A stretch of DNA of 64,000 nt. Source: Saprospiraceae bacterium (GTDB lineage: Bacteria > Bacteroidota > Bacteroidia > Chitinophagales > Saprospiraceae). How positions within the stretch are numbered: the first letter of the stretch is position 1; every line of letters begins with the position of its first letter. The notes under the pieces were generated by a model. That model searched no databases. It was not told the origin of the DNA and saw only the letters and a program-made list of their open reading frames with translations. The stretch covers positions 38,501 through 102,500 of the forward strand of contig JADJOB010000002.1 in the NCBI GenBank assembly GCA_016714025.1, read 5' to 3'. A program made the translations under genes and the position numbers. Positions 25,662 through 33,613 of this stretch are shown piece after piece.

Positions 25662-25739
25662 GTAACAGCCATCAAGCAAATGCAGGAACTGTGTAATTTT
25701 ATATGAGTGAAATGGTAAATTCATGCTTAGTGCTGTTAC
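25662..25739 (+). repeat. 78-bp attC-like palindrome
   Basis: GTAACAGC (25662-25669) and GCTGTTAC (25732-25739) are perfect inverted ends. The arms continue as CATCAAGCAAATGC against GAATTCATGCTTAGT reversed, giving a near-complete stem of about 25 bp. It starts 9 bp after a stop codon. Size and position fit a compact attC site. Confidence 0.55.
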
Positions 25740-25946
25740 AATAACCAGATTATGGATTCTTTAACCCGATAAATTACGGAAAAGGGATATTCGGTTGGAA
25801 AAGCGAAAACTCCTTCACCAACGGCAATCCTGAAATTTAAGGCCTCTGTGCTAGAAGTTCCATTGCTGCAAAACCAAAGTGTTTAAGCTTCGACAACACT
25901 AAAAGACTTGGAAAATCCCAATATTTTAAAATTAATTTAAAATAAA
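25740..25946 (+). other. gene fragment and gap before ArsR operon
   Basis: Between the palindrome and the promoter an ATG-less frame reads DYGFFNPINYGKGIFGWKSE then NSFTNGNPEI and stops at about 25840. It looks like the tail of a lost gene. The rest, to 25946, contains repeat-family words (CTCTGTGCTAGAAGTTCC) and no gene. Confidence 0.4.
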
Positions 25947-25994
25947 TTTGTGAAACCGAATGGTTGCGCATATATTTGCAACTGATTAGTTTCG
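25947..25994 (+). promoter_or_regulatory. promoter and paired operator of the ArsR-AHSA1 operon
   Basis: TTTG (25947-25950) and TATATTTG (25971-25978), spaced 20 bp, match the Bacteroidota -33/-7 promoter exactly. Two 16-bp imperfect palindromes flank the -7 box: GAAACCGAATGGTTGC (25952-25967) and GCAACTGATTAGTTTC (25978-25993). The second is largely the reverse complement of the first (12 of 16). Together they form GGTTGCGCATATATTTGCAACT, itself a palindrome. This is a convincing autoregulatory operator for the ArsR protein encoded 20 bp downstream. Confidence 0.75.
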
Positions 25995-26013
25995 TAATTC
26001 AATATTTAAGTGT

Positions 26014-26334
26014 ATGAGAAGAGATATTTTTCAAGCAGTTGCAGATCCAACCAGACGCGCCATTATCGTCTTAATTTCTTTACACGCAATGACACCGAAC
26101 GCCATTGCCGAACAATTTAACACCACCCGACAGGCCGTTTCAAAACACCTGCGCATCTTGACTGAGTGCGATCTTGTAAAACAAAATCATCAAGGAAGGG
26201 AAATTTACTATTCTCTGAATATCGATAAAATGAAAGAAATAGACGAATGGATGGAACAGTTTCGAAAAATTTGGGAAACCCGATTCAATCAATTAGACCA
26301 TTTATTATCAACAATTAAAAAAAATAAAAAATGA
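26014..26334 (+). CDS. ArsR family transcriptional regulator
   Basis: This 106-residue winged-helix repressor starts MRRDIFQAVADPTRRAIIVL, the standard opening of ArsR regulators that control AHSA1/SRPBCC genes. The recognition helix is in TTRQAVSKHLRILTECDLVK (about 40-59), and REIYYSLNIDKMKEIDEWME forms the wing and dimer helix. No metal-binding CxC is present. Its stop overlaps the next ATG (ATGA at 26331-26334), so it is translationally coupled to the AHSA1 gene. A clear promoter/operator precedes it. Confidence 0.93.
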   Translation: MRRDIFQAVADPTRRAIIVLISLHAMTPNAIAEQFNTTRQAVSKHLRILTECDLVKQNHQGREIYYSLNIDKMKEIDEWMEQFRKIWETRFNQLDHLLSTIKKNKK

Positions 26335-26825
26335 ACCATTTAAATTTTGAATTTAAGGTTGACAAGTCAACTAAAACCGTACTGGTTACCAGAGAATTTA
26401 ATGCCGAACTTTCCCTTGTATGGGATGCATTTACTAAAAAAGAAATTCTTGACCAATGGTGGGCACCTAAACCCTTCGAATCAAAAACTAAAATCATGGA
26501 TTTTAAAGTGGGCGGACGTAGATTTTATGCCATGGTGAGCCCTGAAGGACTAGAAATGTGGCAACTCCAACAGTACACTTCAATTACACCTAATACCAAT
26601 TTTAAATTTTTAAGCGTATTTGCCGATAAAGATGAAAATCCTCATTTGCCAGGTTCAAATTGGGATTTAAATTTTAGTGAAGCTAATGGGATAACAAAAA
26701 TCAGTATTTCAATCTATAACGAATCACTTGAACGTATGGAAAAAATGATCGAAATGGGATTCAAAGAAGGATTCACTATGACCTTAAACGAACTGAATGA
26801 CTTATTAAATAATATAAATAAATAA
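26331..26825 (+). CDS. SRPBCC/AHSA1 domain protein
   Basis: This 164-residue AHSA1-type protein has the family opening TVLVTREFNAELSLVWDAFT (about 15-34), then KKEILDQWWAPKPFES and KIMDFKVGGRRFYAMVSPEG. The end has GMTxxxxNEL-like GFKEGFTMTLNELNDLL. It would bind a hydrophobic ligand. It is the second gene of an ArsR-AHSA1-DUF1801 operon, overlapping the regulator by four bases and lying 3 bp before the DUF1801 gene. This gene order is widespread in Bacteroidota, but the ligand is unknown. Confidence 0.92.
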   Translation: MNHLNFEFKVDKSTKTVLVTREFNAELSLVWDAFTKKEILDQWWAPKPFESKTKIMDFKVGGRRFYAMVSPEGLEMWQLQQYTSITPNTNFKFLSVFADKDENPHLPGSNWDLNFSEANGITKISISIYNESLERMEKMIEMGFKEGFTMTLNELNDLLNNINK

Positions 26826-26828
26826 CAC

Positions 26829-27263
26829 ATGCAAGTAAATGAACAAATCCAGGAATATATTTCGAGTCAGGCTGAACCTAAACGCAGTGACCTACAGGCT
26901 TTGCACTCCATCATTCTAAAAACTATGCCTGGCTGTAAACTATGGTTCCTGGATGGTAAAAACGAAGAAAACAAAATTGTTTCCAATCCCAATATTGGAT
27001 ACGGCCTTCAAACCATTAAATATGCTGATGGTAAAACAAGACCGTTTTATCAAATTGGCTTGAGTGCTAATAAAACCGGAATCTCAGTTTATATTCTTGG
27101 TTTCAAGGATAAGACCTACTTAGCGAAAATCTATGGCAGCAAATTAGGCAAGGCAAGTGTTACCGGCTACTGCATAAAATTCAAAACGCTCAAAGATATA
27201 CATAGCGACATCCTTCAAGAGGCAATACTAGATAGGCTTTCGACCCAGAATGAACTCAATTAA
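26829..27263 (+). CDS. DUF1801 domain protein
   Basis: This 144-residue protein begins IQEYISSQAEPKRSDLQALH, the DUF1801 (YdhG-like) start, followed by WFLDGKNEENKIVSNPNIGY and the conserved LGKASVTGYCIKFKTLKDI ending, where 'GK-x-x-x-x-x-I/C-I-x-F' is typical. It is the third gene of the ArsR operon. DUF1801 proteins have no firmly assigned reaction. The paralogue at 29834 (and a YdeI-fused one at 45275) shows the family is expanded here. The 293 bp after it hold no gene; a TACATTTG box near 27455 could be a promoter. Confidence 0.9.
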   Translation: MQVNEQIQEYISSQAEPKRSDLQALHSIILKTMPGCKLWFLDGKNEENKIVSNPNIGYGLQTIKYADGKTRPFYQIGLSANKTGISVYILGFKDKTYLAKIYGSKLGKASVTGYCIKFKTLKDIHSDILQEAILDRLSTQNELN

Positions 27264-27556
27264 GCTGGAGCTAAACGCAGTGTAAACACGATTCTCCATC
27301 ATTCTCATATGCTGCCTTTTAAAATTCCAATTGCTGTGGGACTCATAGGATATTAATCTTTGAAAATTAGCAATAAATACAGCTGTTATTTCTTTTCCTG
27401 TCATAGACACCCAAGGATAAATGCAATAGAATATTTTAAACTAATATCTACATTTGTAATATATTCAATGGATTGCAATCAGTTGGCTTGAATTTACCAA
27501 TTAAAACTATTAAATGGTTCATTTAATCTTTACTATAAACTAACCTTACTTTTATT

Positions 27557-28225
27557 ATGTACAGTTTCTCATACTTTAAAGAAAAAGATCAACAACTTAT
27601 TTTGGAATTTCTGGACAAATATCCATTTGCTTTTTTATCAGGAAGTAATCTTCTGGGAAGTCCAGTAGCAACCCAGATTCCTGTTTTATTTGAAGAACGA
27701 AATGGTGAGTTGTTTTTGCAGGGTCACATCATGCGAAACACAGATCATCATAAAGCTTTAGTTGAAAATCCAAACGCTCTCATTGTATTTACAGGACCCA
27801 ATACTTACATAAGTGCTTCGTGGTATAGCAATTCAAATATTGGCTCCACCTGGAATTATATGAGTGTTCATATCAGCGGTCAACTAAAATTTATGAGTTC
27901 AGATGAATTAATTCAGTTTATGCGAAAATTCACCTTAAAATTTGAAAAAGGGAATAAAGCATCTCAAACTATTTACGACAATCTCCCGGAAAATTATTTG
28001 GGTAAGATGATGCCTGCGATAGCTGGTTTTGAAATGAAAGCAACTAAAATTGACAATGTATTTAAACTAAGTCAGAATAGAGATGAAAAAAGTTATCTGA
28101 ACATAATATCCAAACTTGAAGAACAAGGCGGAAACTCAGCATGGATTGCGGAGGAAATGAAGAAAAGAAAATCAGAACTATTTCCACCCGGACTTGAGTG
28201 GGACGGTTCAAAATTTGATTCATAG
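27557..28225 (+). CDS. FMN-binding PaiB-like protein
   Basis: This 222-residue protein has the PaiB/FMN split-barrel pattern: LDKYPFAFLSGSNLLGSPVA, THIP-like QIPVLFEERNGELFLQGHIM, HHKALVENPNALIVFTGPNT, then YISASWYSNSN and STWNYMSVHISGQLKFM, which form the flavin pocket. A terminal FKLSQNRDEKSYLNIISKLE follows. In Bacillus, PaiB acts with the acetyltransferase PaiA in sporulation/protease control; most relatives are flavin-binding proteins of unknown role. It stands alone with about 290 bp upstream, so it has its own promoter. Confidence 0.88.
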   Translation: MYSFSYFKEKDQQLILEFLDKYPFAFLSGSNLLGSPVATQIPVLFEERNGELFLQGHIMRNTDHHKALVENPNALIVFTGPNTYISASWYSNSNIGSTWNYMSVHISGQLKFMSSDELIQFMRKFTLKFEKGNKASQTIYDNLPENYLGKMMPAIAGFEMKATKIDNVFKLSQNRDEKSYLNIISKLEEQGGNSAWIAEEMKKRKSELFPPGLEWDGSKFDS

Positions 28226-28431
28226 TTATAGTATAATCTATAATAATTGAAACGAATCGAAATTAAAAGCTTATCGCTGATTAGTAAAGTCCAAATTTCC
28301 AGGAAATTAATACGCTTGTAATATTAAATAAATTAGGGTTTGAAAGATTAGATTCCAATCCTAATACACAAATTCAAAGATGATTTATTCAAATTTTATC
28401 AACAAATATGCGTATTGAAAACTAGATACAA

Positions 28432-28893
28432 ATGATAACAGAAATTATTACGACAACACCTGATTGTGAAATTGAAAGTTCAAGAATTTTTTCTGCGAAC
28501 AGAGAATTGGTTTTCCGGGCATGGTCTGAACCAAATCATTTAAAAAATTGGTGGGGTCCCGCCGGGTTTACAAATACCTTCAATGAATTTGACTTTCGGG
28601 TGGGTGGCAAATGGCGCTTTATTATGCACGGACCAGACAAGGGAAATTACGTAAATGAATGCGAGTTTATAATAATTGAAACGCCATCACGAATAGCCTG
28701 GCAACGAATTTCAAAGCCAATTTTTCAAGTCGTAGCGACCTTTGATGAAATATCAGAAGACAAGACCTACCTTGTGTTCAAAATGCTATTTAATACTGCA
28801 GCGGAGTGCCTAAAATTAAAGCCCTATGTAATTGATAAAAATGAAGAAAATTTTGATAAACTTGAAAGAGAATTAAATAAAATGATTTTATAA
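28432..28893 (+). CDS. SRPBCC/AHSA1 domain protein
   Basis: This 153-residue AHSA1-type protein opens with ESSRIFSANRELVFRAWSEP (about 15-34), then HLKNWWGPAGFTNTFNEFDF, RVGGKWRFIMHGPDKGNYVN and IAWQRISKPIFQVVATFDEI. These match the COG3832 subgroup that adopts a helix-grip cavity. It has its own terminator (28908-28938). Upstream, 28309-28383 carries an out-of-context stretch reading VILNKLGFERLDSNPNTQIQ, a possible GNAT C-terminal fragment, so it may have inserted next to a lost acetyltransferase. Confidence 0.9.
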   Translation: MITEIITTTPDCEIESSRIFSANRELVFRAWSEPNHLKNWWGPAGFTNTFNEFDFRVGGKWRFIMHGPDKGNYVNECEFIIIETPSRIAWQRISKPIFQVVATFDEISEDKTYLVFKMLFNTAAECLKLKPYVIDKNEENFDKLERELNKMIL

Positions 28894-28907
28894 AACAAAA
28901 TAGCTAC

Positions 28908-28942
28908 ACCTGATTGAATCATGTTCAATCAGGTTTTTATTT
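28908..28942 (+). terminator. rho-independent terminator
   Basis: ACCTGATTGAA (28908-28918) pairs perfectly with TTCAATCAGGT (28924-28934) over a 5-base loop and is followed by TTTTATTT. It ends the SRPBCC gene transcript. Confidence 0.85.
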
Positions 28943-29026
28943 CCAAATAATTTGGCAGCTAATGAGTTTAGATATCATTTTAGAATCAATTTAAACTTTA
29001 TTTATAAATTTAAATTATTGTAAATT

Positions 29027-29650
29027 ATGACAGGACCCAATAAAGACATTACTTTCCCATTAGACAGTTATCATAGACTTTGCTTTCTAAAAAATATTAT
29101 TAAAAATCCAAATATTGTTGTAGGCGATTACACCTATTACGACGATTTTGAAAATGTTGAAAACTTTGAAAAAAATGTAAAATACCATTTTGACTTCGTT
29201 GGTGATAAATTAATAATTGGCAAATTTTGTATGATTGCTTCTGATGTGAAATTTATCATGAATGGAGCAAATCATTTAACGAACGCATTATCAACATATC
29301 CCTTTGCCATTTTTGGAAACGGCTGGGAACACGCAATGGAAAATAAATCCTATCCACAAAAAGGGGATCTAATTATAGGGAATGATGTGTGGATAGGATA
29401 TAATGCAACTATTATGGCAGGAGTCACCATCGGAGACGGTGCAATTATAGCCACAAATTCGACAGTGATTCACGATGTTGAACCCTATTCCATTGTTGGA
29501 GGCAATCCAGCAAAGGAAATTAAAAAACGATTTCCAGAAGATGTTATTGCAAAACTAGTAGCAATTAAATGGTGGAATTGGGATATTGAAAAGATCGCAA
29601 AAAATATTCAAAATTTAACAGATAATTCTATTGATAAATTAATTGATTAA
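29027..29650 (+). CDS. Vat-type streptogramin/xenobiotic O-acetyltransferase
   Basis: This 207-residue left-handed beta-helix (hexapeptide) acyltransferase of the XAT group has near-canonical Vat wording: NIVVGDYTYYDDFENVENFE (about 30-49), YHFDFVGDKLIIGKFCMIAS, FIMNGANHLTNALSTYPF and IIGNDVWIGYNATIMAGVTI. His83 in NGANH is in register with the catalytic His (82) of Vat enzymes, which acetylate group A streptogramins using acetyl-CoA. The C-terminus IVGGNPAKEIKKRF...WWNWD is complete. A chloramphenicol-type CatB substrate cannot be excluded. No second resistance gene is adjacent. Confidence 0.92.
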   Translation: MTGPNKDITFPLDSYHRLCFLKNIIKNPNIVVGDYTYYDDFENVENFEKNVKYHFDFVGDKLIIGKFCMIASDVKFIMNGANHLTNALSTYPFAIFGNGWEHAMENKSYPQKGDLIIGNDVWIGYNATIMAGVTIGDGAIIATNSTVIHDVEPYSIVGGNPAKEIKKRFPEDVIAKLVAIKWWNWDIEKIAKNIQNLTDNSIDKLID

Positions 29651-29783
29651 GATTTAAGTAGCTTACTATTGGTGGAACCACCAAACTGATAAGATAGTTT
29701 AGAAACCCTTTTTACACTAAACAGTTCATATTCCTATAGCAATTTACTTTCATTTCAAGATTCTTTTAAAAAACCATACTCCT

Positions 29784-29806
29784 CGAAGTTAGAATTAATA
29801 AATATT
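29784..29806 (+). repeat. 23-bp sequence shared with 1834-1856
   Basis: CGAAGTTAGAATTAATAAAT followed by ATT, one change from the copy at 1834, lies 27 bp before the DUF1801 start. Just upstream of the gap, TTGGTGG/CCACCAA (29679-29694) forms a small hairpin after the Vat gene. Confidence 0.5.
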
Positions 29807-29833
29807 TGTATTTTTGAATATAACTACTGTTAA

Positions 29834-30304
29834 ATGAAAGCACAAGGCAAAACCGTTAAGGAAATTTTAATAAATCTGCCCGAGGATCGGATTGAACCAT
29901 TTAATAAACTGCACGATGTCATTGTTAAGAATTTACCCAAAGGATTTGAACCAGGCATAAGTTATGGGGGCTTAGGTTATGTGGTACCTCATACACTTTA
30001 TCCAGCCGGTTACCATTGCAAGCCTGAAGAACCTCTCCCTTTTGCCGGCATTGCCTCTCAAAAAGGTTCTATCAATTTTTACCATATGGGGATTTATGCA
30101 GATCCAAAATTATTAAAATGGTTTGTGGATGAATATCCAAAACATAGTAAGCAAAAGTTAGATATGGGCAAGAGTTGCATCCGTTTTAAAAAGATGGATG
30201 AAATTCCCTATAAACTCATTGGCGAATTAATGAAAAAAATGAGTGCTAAAGAATGGATTGAAATGTATGAATCTCATTTTATAAAGAAATCTAAGAAAAA
30301 GTAG
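29834..30304 (+). CDS. DUF1801 domain protein
   Basis: This 156-residue DUF1801 protein has KTVKEILINLPEDRIEPFNK (about 5-24), LPKGFEPGISYGGLGYVVPH and LPFAGIASQKGSINFYHMGI then MGKSCIRFKKMDEIPYKLIG. The latter part is the conserved 'K-x-x-x-x-G-K-x-C-I/L-R-F-K' strand. It is a separate lineage from the copy at 26829 (more like the COG5646 group). Its role is unknown. It is transcribed alone, with 183 bp upstream holding a short hairpin and the 23-bp shared motif. Confidence 0.88.
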   Translation: MKAQGKTVKEILINLPEDRIEPFNKLHDVIVKNLPKGFEPGISYGGLGYVVPHTLYPAGYHCKPEEPLPFAGIASQKGSINFYHMGIYADPKLLKWFVDEYPKHSKQKLDMGKSCIRFKKMDEIPYKLIGELMKKMSAKEWIEMYESHFIKKSKKK

Positions 30305-30587
30305 GCATTCTGAATCGATATTTATGATTGAAATTCAAGGAATGAGCAACTCAAGAATGACTAATAAGCCTACACGTTCTGAAATTAAGTCAATGTGCGT
30401 TTAAGGACTCCAACACGTTGAGCATTACCTTTATGGCCGATTGCTAACTAGTTGAAAAAATAAATTCTGGTATAAGCGCAGCTTGAACTAAAATCCAGGC
30501 TGATCAATTGCTTTAAACAAATAATTAATTATTATTTTTGATGAATTACTGGTACTTTAATGGTACACTATCATTCATTTTTTTACT

Positions 30588-31298
30588 ATGGAAAAAGGAT
30601 ATAAAAATCTAGTATTTTTCTTTGGAGCAATCGCCTTAATTACTTTTATAGGATTTTATAAAAAGTATTTTTCGTTGGCACCGGATTTTCCAGGCTTAAA
30701 GATCATTCATCATTTTCATGCTGCCCTCTTGATTACATGGCTTGGTTTACTAATAGTCCAGCCCATACTTATCGCCACTCATAAAATTAAAATTCATAAA
30801 TTATTAGGAAAACTATCCTATTTTTTGGTGCCGATCGCATTTATTTCTATGCTGCTGGCTTACCACAATCAATACCTCCGCTTTATAAGTGAGGGCCAAT
30901 CAGAATCTTTCGTTCTGTCCTTTGTATTCGCTCCTGCCACAGATGCAATTCCCTTTGTAATCTTGTATCTGCTGGCTATTCTAAACAAGCATGAAACTCC
31001 TAAGCACATGCGTTATATGATTACAACGGGAATTGTCATAGGCGGACCAGGATTGGGAAGAATCTTCATGACCTGGATGGATATGGATATTTTCATGGCG
31101 ATTCAGATCCAGTTTCTATTTCAGTTGATTACATTTATTTCCCTGATTATTTATGACCGTATTCATAAAAAATCATTTGGCATCAATCCATATACCATTG
31201 CATTTAGCATTTGGCTTATTCCTAATATACTAATCATGTTCTTTCCAAATACAACGCTTTGGCAAGGAATTGCAAAGTGGATCGTAAACTATTTTTAA
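30588..31298 (+). CDS. seven-helix membrane protein (DUF2306-like)
   Basis: This 236-residue protein has about seven membrane segments. Conserved-looking His residues lie at helix ends (IIHHFHAALLITWLGLLIVQ around 40-59; ATHKIKIHKLLGKLSYFLVP around 63-82; HETPKHMRYMITTGIVIG around 133-150). The pattern HK-x-HKLLGKLSY resembles DUF2306/heme-b membrane proteins, but this is an inference. No partner is close. It ends the + strand accessory run and is followed by a bidirectional terminator. Confidence 0.6.
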   Translation: MEKGYKNLVFFFGAIALITFIGFYKKYFSLAPDFPGLKIIHHFHAALLITWLGLLIVQPILIATHKIKIHKLLGKLSYFLVPIAFISMLLAYHNQYLRFISEGQSESFVLSFVFAPATDAIPFVILYLLAILNKHETPKHMRYMITTGIVIGGPGLGRIFMTWMDMDIFMAIQIQFLFQLITFISLIIYDRIHKKSFGINPYTIAFSIWLIPNILIMFFPNTTLWQGIAKWIVNYF

Positions 31299-31342
31299 GT
31301 TTTATGGAATGTATATCCTTTTGAATATAGCTCTAAAAAAAC

Positions 31343-31376
31343 AAGGCTTGACTTAATAAAAAGTCAAGCCTTTCGA
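31343..31376. terminator. bidirectional terminator
   Basis: AAGGCTTGACTT (31343-31354) pairs perfectly with AAGTCAAGCCTT (31361-31372). It is flanked by A-run upstream and TTTCG downstream and separates the convergent membrane-protein and protease genes. Confidence 0.85.
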
Positions 31377-31394
31377 AAATACTGATTTTGGAAT

Positions 31395-33500
31395 TTATTT
31401 CTTTCGAATATCGCGAAGGATATTCATGGATTCATAAACATACAAATCTTTATTCAAACTTTTCAGGAAATCTTCATTGCGCGCAATTTTAGCGGAATCG
31501 GTATGGATTGATGCATAATCTTCCTGTAAGTTTTCCACTTTCATTGCGGTGATTACCTCATCTCCGATTTTCTCAAATTTCTTAATTTCCTCTTTACGTT
31601 GATTAATAAAACTTTTATATTTATTTAATTCAAGATTTACTTCAGTTTCTTCGCGACTTTTTGCAAGTCGTTTTGCATTTTCATCAATCAATCCAAAAAC
31701 AGGATTTGCTTTGATTCGCTGCTTGCTGTTGTTAGCAACATCTTCCAAATTATCTATTACAAACGTATTGGGAGAATAATTTTGTTTTTCGATGACATCG
31801 TATGGCAATGGATGTTTGTATTCCTTTTCTCCATTGACAATATAACTATACGTATCAGGAAGCAGAATATCGGGCTCAACACCCTTTAACTGAACAGATC
31901 CACCACTTACTCTGTAATATTTTTGAATGGTTACTTTCATTTCACCCAAAGGTTTCATTTCTGAATTTGGAGTTAACTGATCCAAATTACGAAATTGTTG
32001 CACACTCCCTTTTCCAAAAGTAGGTTCGCCACCAACAATCACGGCGCGTTTATAATCTTGTAAACATGCACTGATGATTTCCGATGCAGAAGCACTGTTG
32101 CTGTTTACCAGGATGACCATCGGTCCGTCGAAAAAAACATTTTTATCCGGATCATTATAAGGTCTGATACCGCGTCGATCTTTAACCTGAACAACAGGGC
32201 CTTCATCAATAAACAATCCAGACATGTCTACAACTTCTTGCAAACTTCCCCCACCATTATTTCTTAAATCAAGTATTAAACTGGTGGCTCCTTCCTTTTT
32301 TAATTTTTGCAATTCTTCAGCAATGTCTTTTGCCGCTGATGGACTGTTTGGATCATTAAAATCAGCATAAAAACGGGGTAATTTGATATATCCGATTTTA
32401 TCCTCTTTCCCCTCTTGCTTTAATAAAGCGGAACGTGCAAATCCTTCGTCCATGATCACCTCATCCCGAATAATTGAAATTATTTTTATGGTGCCATCCT
32501 GTTTTTTAACTTTCAAACTGACCTTGGTTCCTTTTTTACCACGAATTTTACTAACTACGTCATCAATCCGCATGCCTTTGATGTCAACCGGTTCCATTCC
32601 ATCTTGCTGAACCCCCATTATTAAGTCATTTGCTTCCAATTCACCCTGGCGCGCCGCAGGTCCTCCTGGCACGATCGAACTCACTTTTGTAAATTCACGT
32701 TCGGTTTGAAGCCGCGCCCCAATGCCTTCCAGTTTTCCAGACATATTAATATTGAAATCTTCCTTCTCTTTAGGATTTAAATAATCTGTATGCGGATCGT
32801 ATAAATGGATAAATGTATTTACATAAATTTCAAACCGGTCTTCTCGTTTTAATTTGGATAAACGGTCAAACCAGGCATCCATCATGTCCTTAACTTCTTT
32901 ATTGATATCCATCCGAATGGAATCATCCGGACGTGTCTTCTTTTCTTTTTCTAATTGCTGCAAATCTTCAATATAGCGATTTAATTTTTCATACTTAATT
33001 GATTTGCGCCAATAGTCTTTCATCTCCTTATCATCTGCAGGCCATTTCCGCTTATCTGCATCCAATTCAACTTTTTCATCTTTGGTAAATTCAAAAGGCA
33101 TGTTTATAAATTCCTCGTAATAAGATTTAGATTTGACTATCGCTTCATCAATCAACTTTAAGGACAAATCAAAAAATTCCAATTTGCCTCCCTTAAAATG
33201 ATCATCCAGATCATTTTTAAATTTTTCCATTTGTTTTACATCCTTCTGAGTATAAAACCGCTTGCCAGGATCCATATCTACCAAAAACTCATCGAATGCT
33301 TTTTGTGAAAAGGCATCATCCACTACCGGAGGTGCATAATGGAATCTTTGGGAACTTTCATAAACCAATTTCAATAAATGACTCTCCTTGGAAGTCGGTT
33401 CCCCTTGCGGATGACTGCAATTTGCAGTAAAATAGACGAGTAACATGCTCAAAGGCACTAAAAGGAACCAGGCTTTTTTTGATTTCATTTTTTCTTTCAT
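31395..33500 (-). CDS. Prc/Tsp-type carboxy-terminal processing protease (S41)
   Basis: This 701-residue periplasmic tail-specific protease has a lipoprotein-like signal (FLLVPLSMLLVYFTANCSH). A helical DUF3340-like N-terminal part is at about 35-240 (VDMDPGKRFYTQKDVKQM). A PDZ domain is at about 245-345 (EGIGARLQTEREFTKVSSIV). The S41 core is at about 360-560, with catalytic Ser near 468 in VNSNSASASEIISACL and Lys near 492 in PTFGKGSVQQF. A C-terminal helical DUF3340 extension completes it. Length fits E. coli Prc. It degrades proteins with exposed hydrophobic C-termini. It lies alone between terminators. Confidence 0.95.
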   Translation of the reverse strand: MKEKMKSKKAWFLLVPLSMLLVYFTANCSHPQGEPTSKESHLLKLVYESSQRFHYAPPVVDDAFSQKAFDEFLVDMDPGKRFYTQKDVKQMEKFKNDLDDHFKGGKLEFFDLSLKLIDEAIVKSKSYYEEFINMPFEFTKDEKVELDADKRKWPADDKEMKDYWRKSIKYEKLNRYIEDLQQLEKEKKTRPDDSIRMDINKEVKDMMDAWFDRLSKLKREDRFEIYVNTFIHLYDPHTDYLNPKEKEDFNINMSGKLEGIGARLQTEREFTKVSSIVPGGPAARQGELEANDLIMGVQQDGMEPVDIKGMRIDDVVSKIRGKKGTKVSLKVKKQDGTIKIISIIRDEVIMDEGFARSALLKQEGKEDKIGYIKLPRFYADFNDPNSPSAAKDIAEELQKLKKEGATSLILDLRNNGGGSLQEVVDMSGLFIDEGPVVQVKDRRGIRPYNDPDKNVFFDGPMVILVNSNSASASEIISACLQDYKRAVIVGGEPTFGKGSVQQFRNLDQLTPNSEMKPLGEMKVTIQKYYRVSGGSVQLKGVEPDILLPDTYSYIVNGEKEYKHPLPYDVIEKQNYSPNTFVIDNLEDVANNSKQRIKANPVFGLIDENAKRLAKSREETEVNLELNKYKSFINQRKEEIKKFEKIGDEVITAMKVENLQEDYASIHTDSAKIARNEDFLKSLNKDLYVYESMNILRDIRKK

Positions 33501-33613
33501 TTTGCAATTAATCTATTCAACAGATTTTAACTCATTTTCATTATCAAGAATAAACTGATTTATAAAAAGTTTAACAAAGATGAGGAAATCCGTTACTTAT
33601 CGTTGTAAAGATA

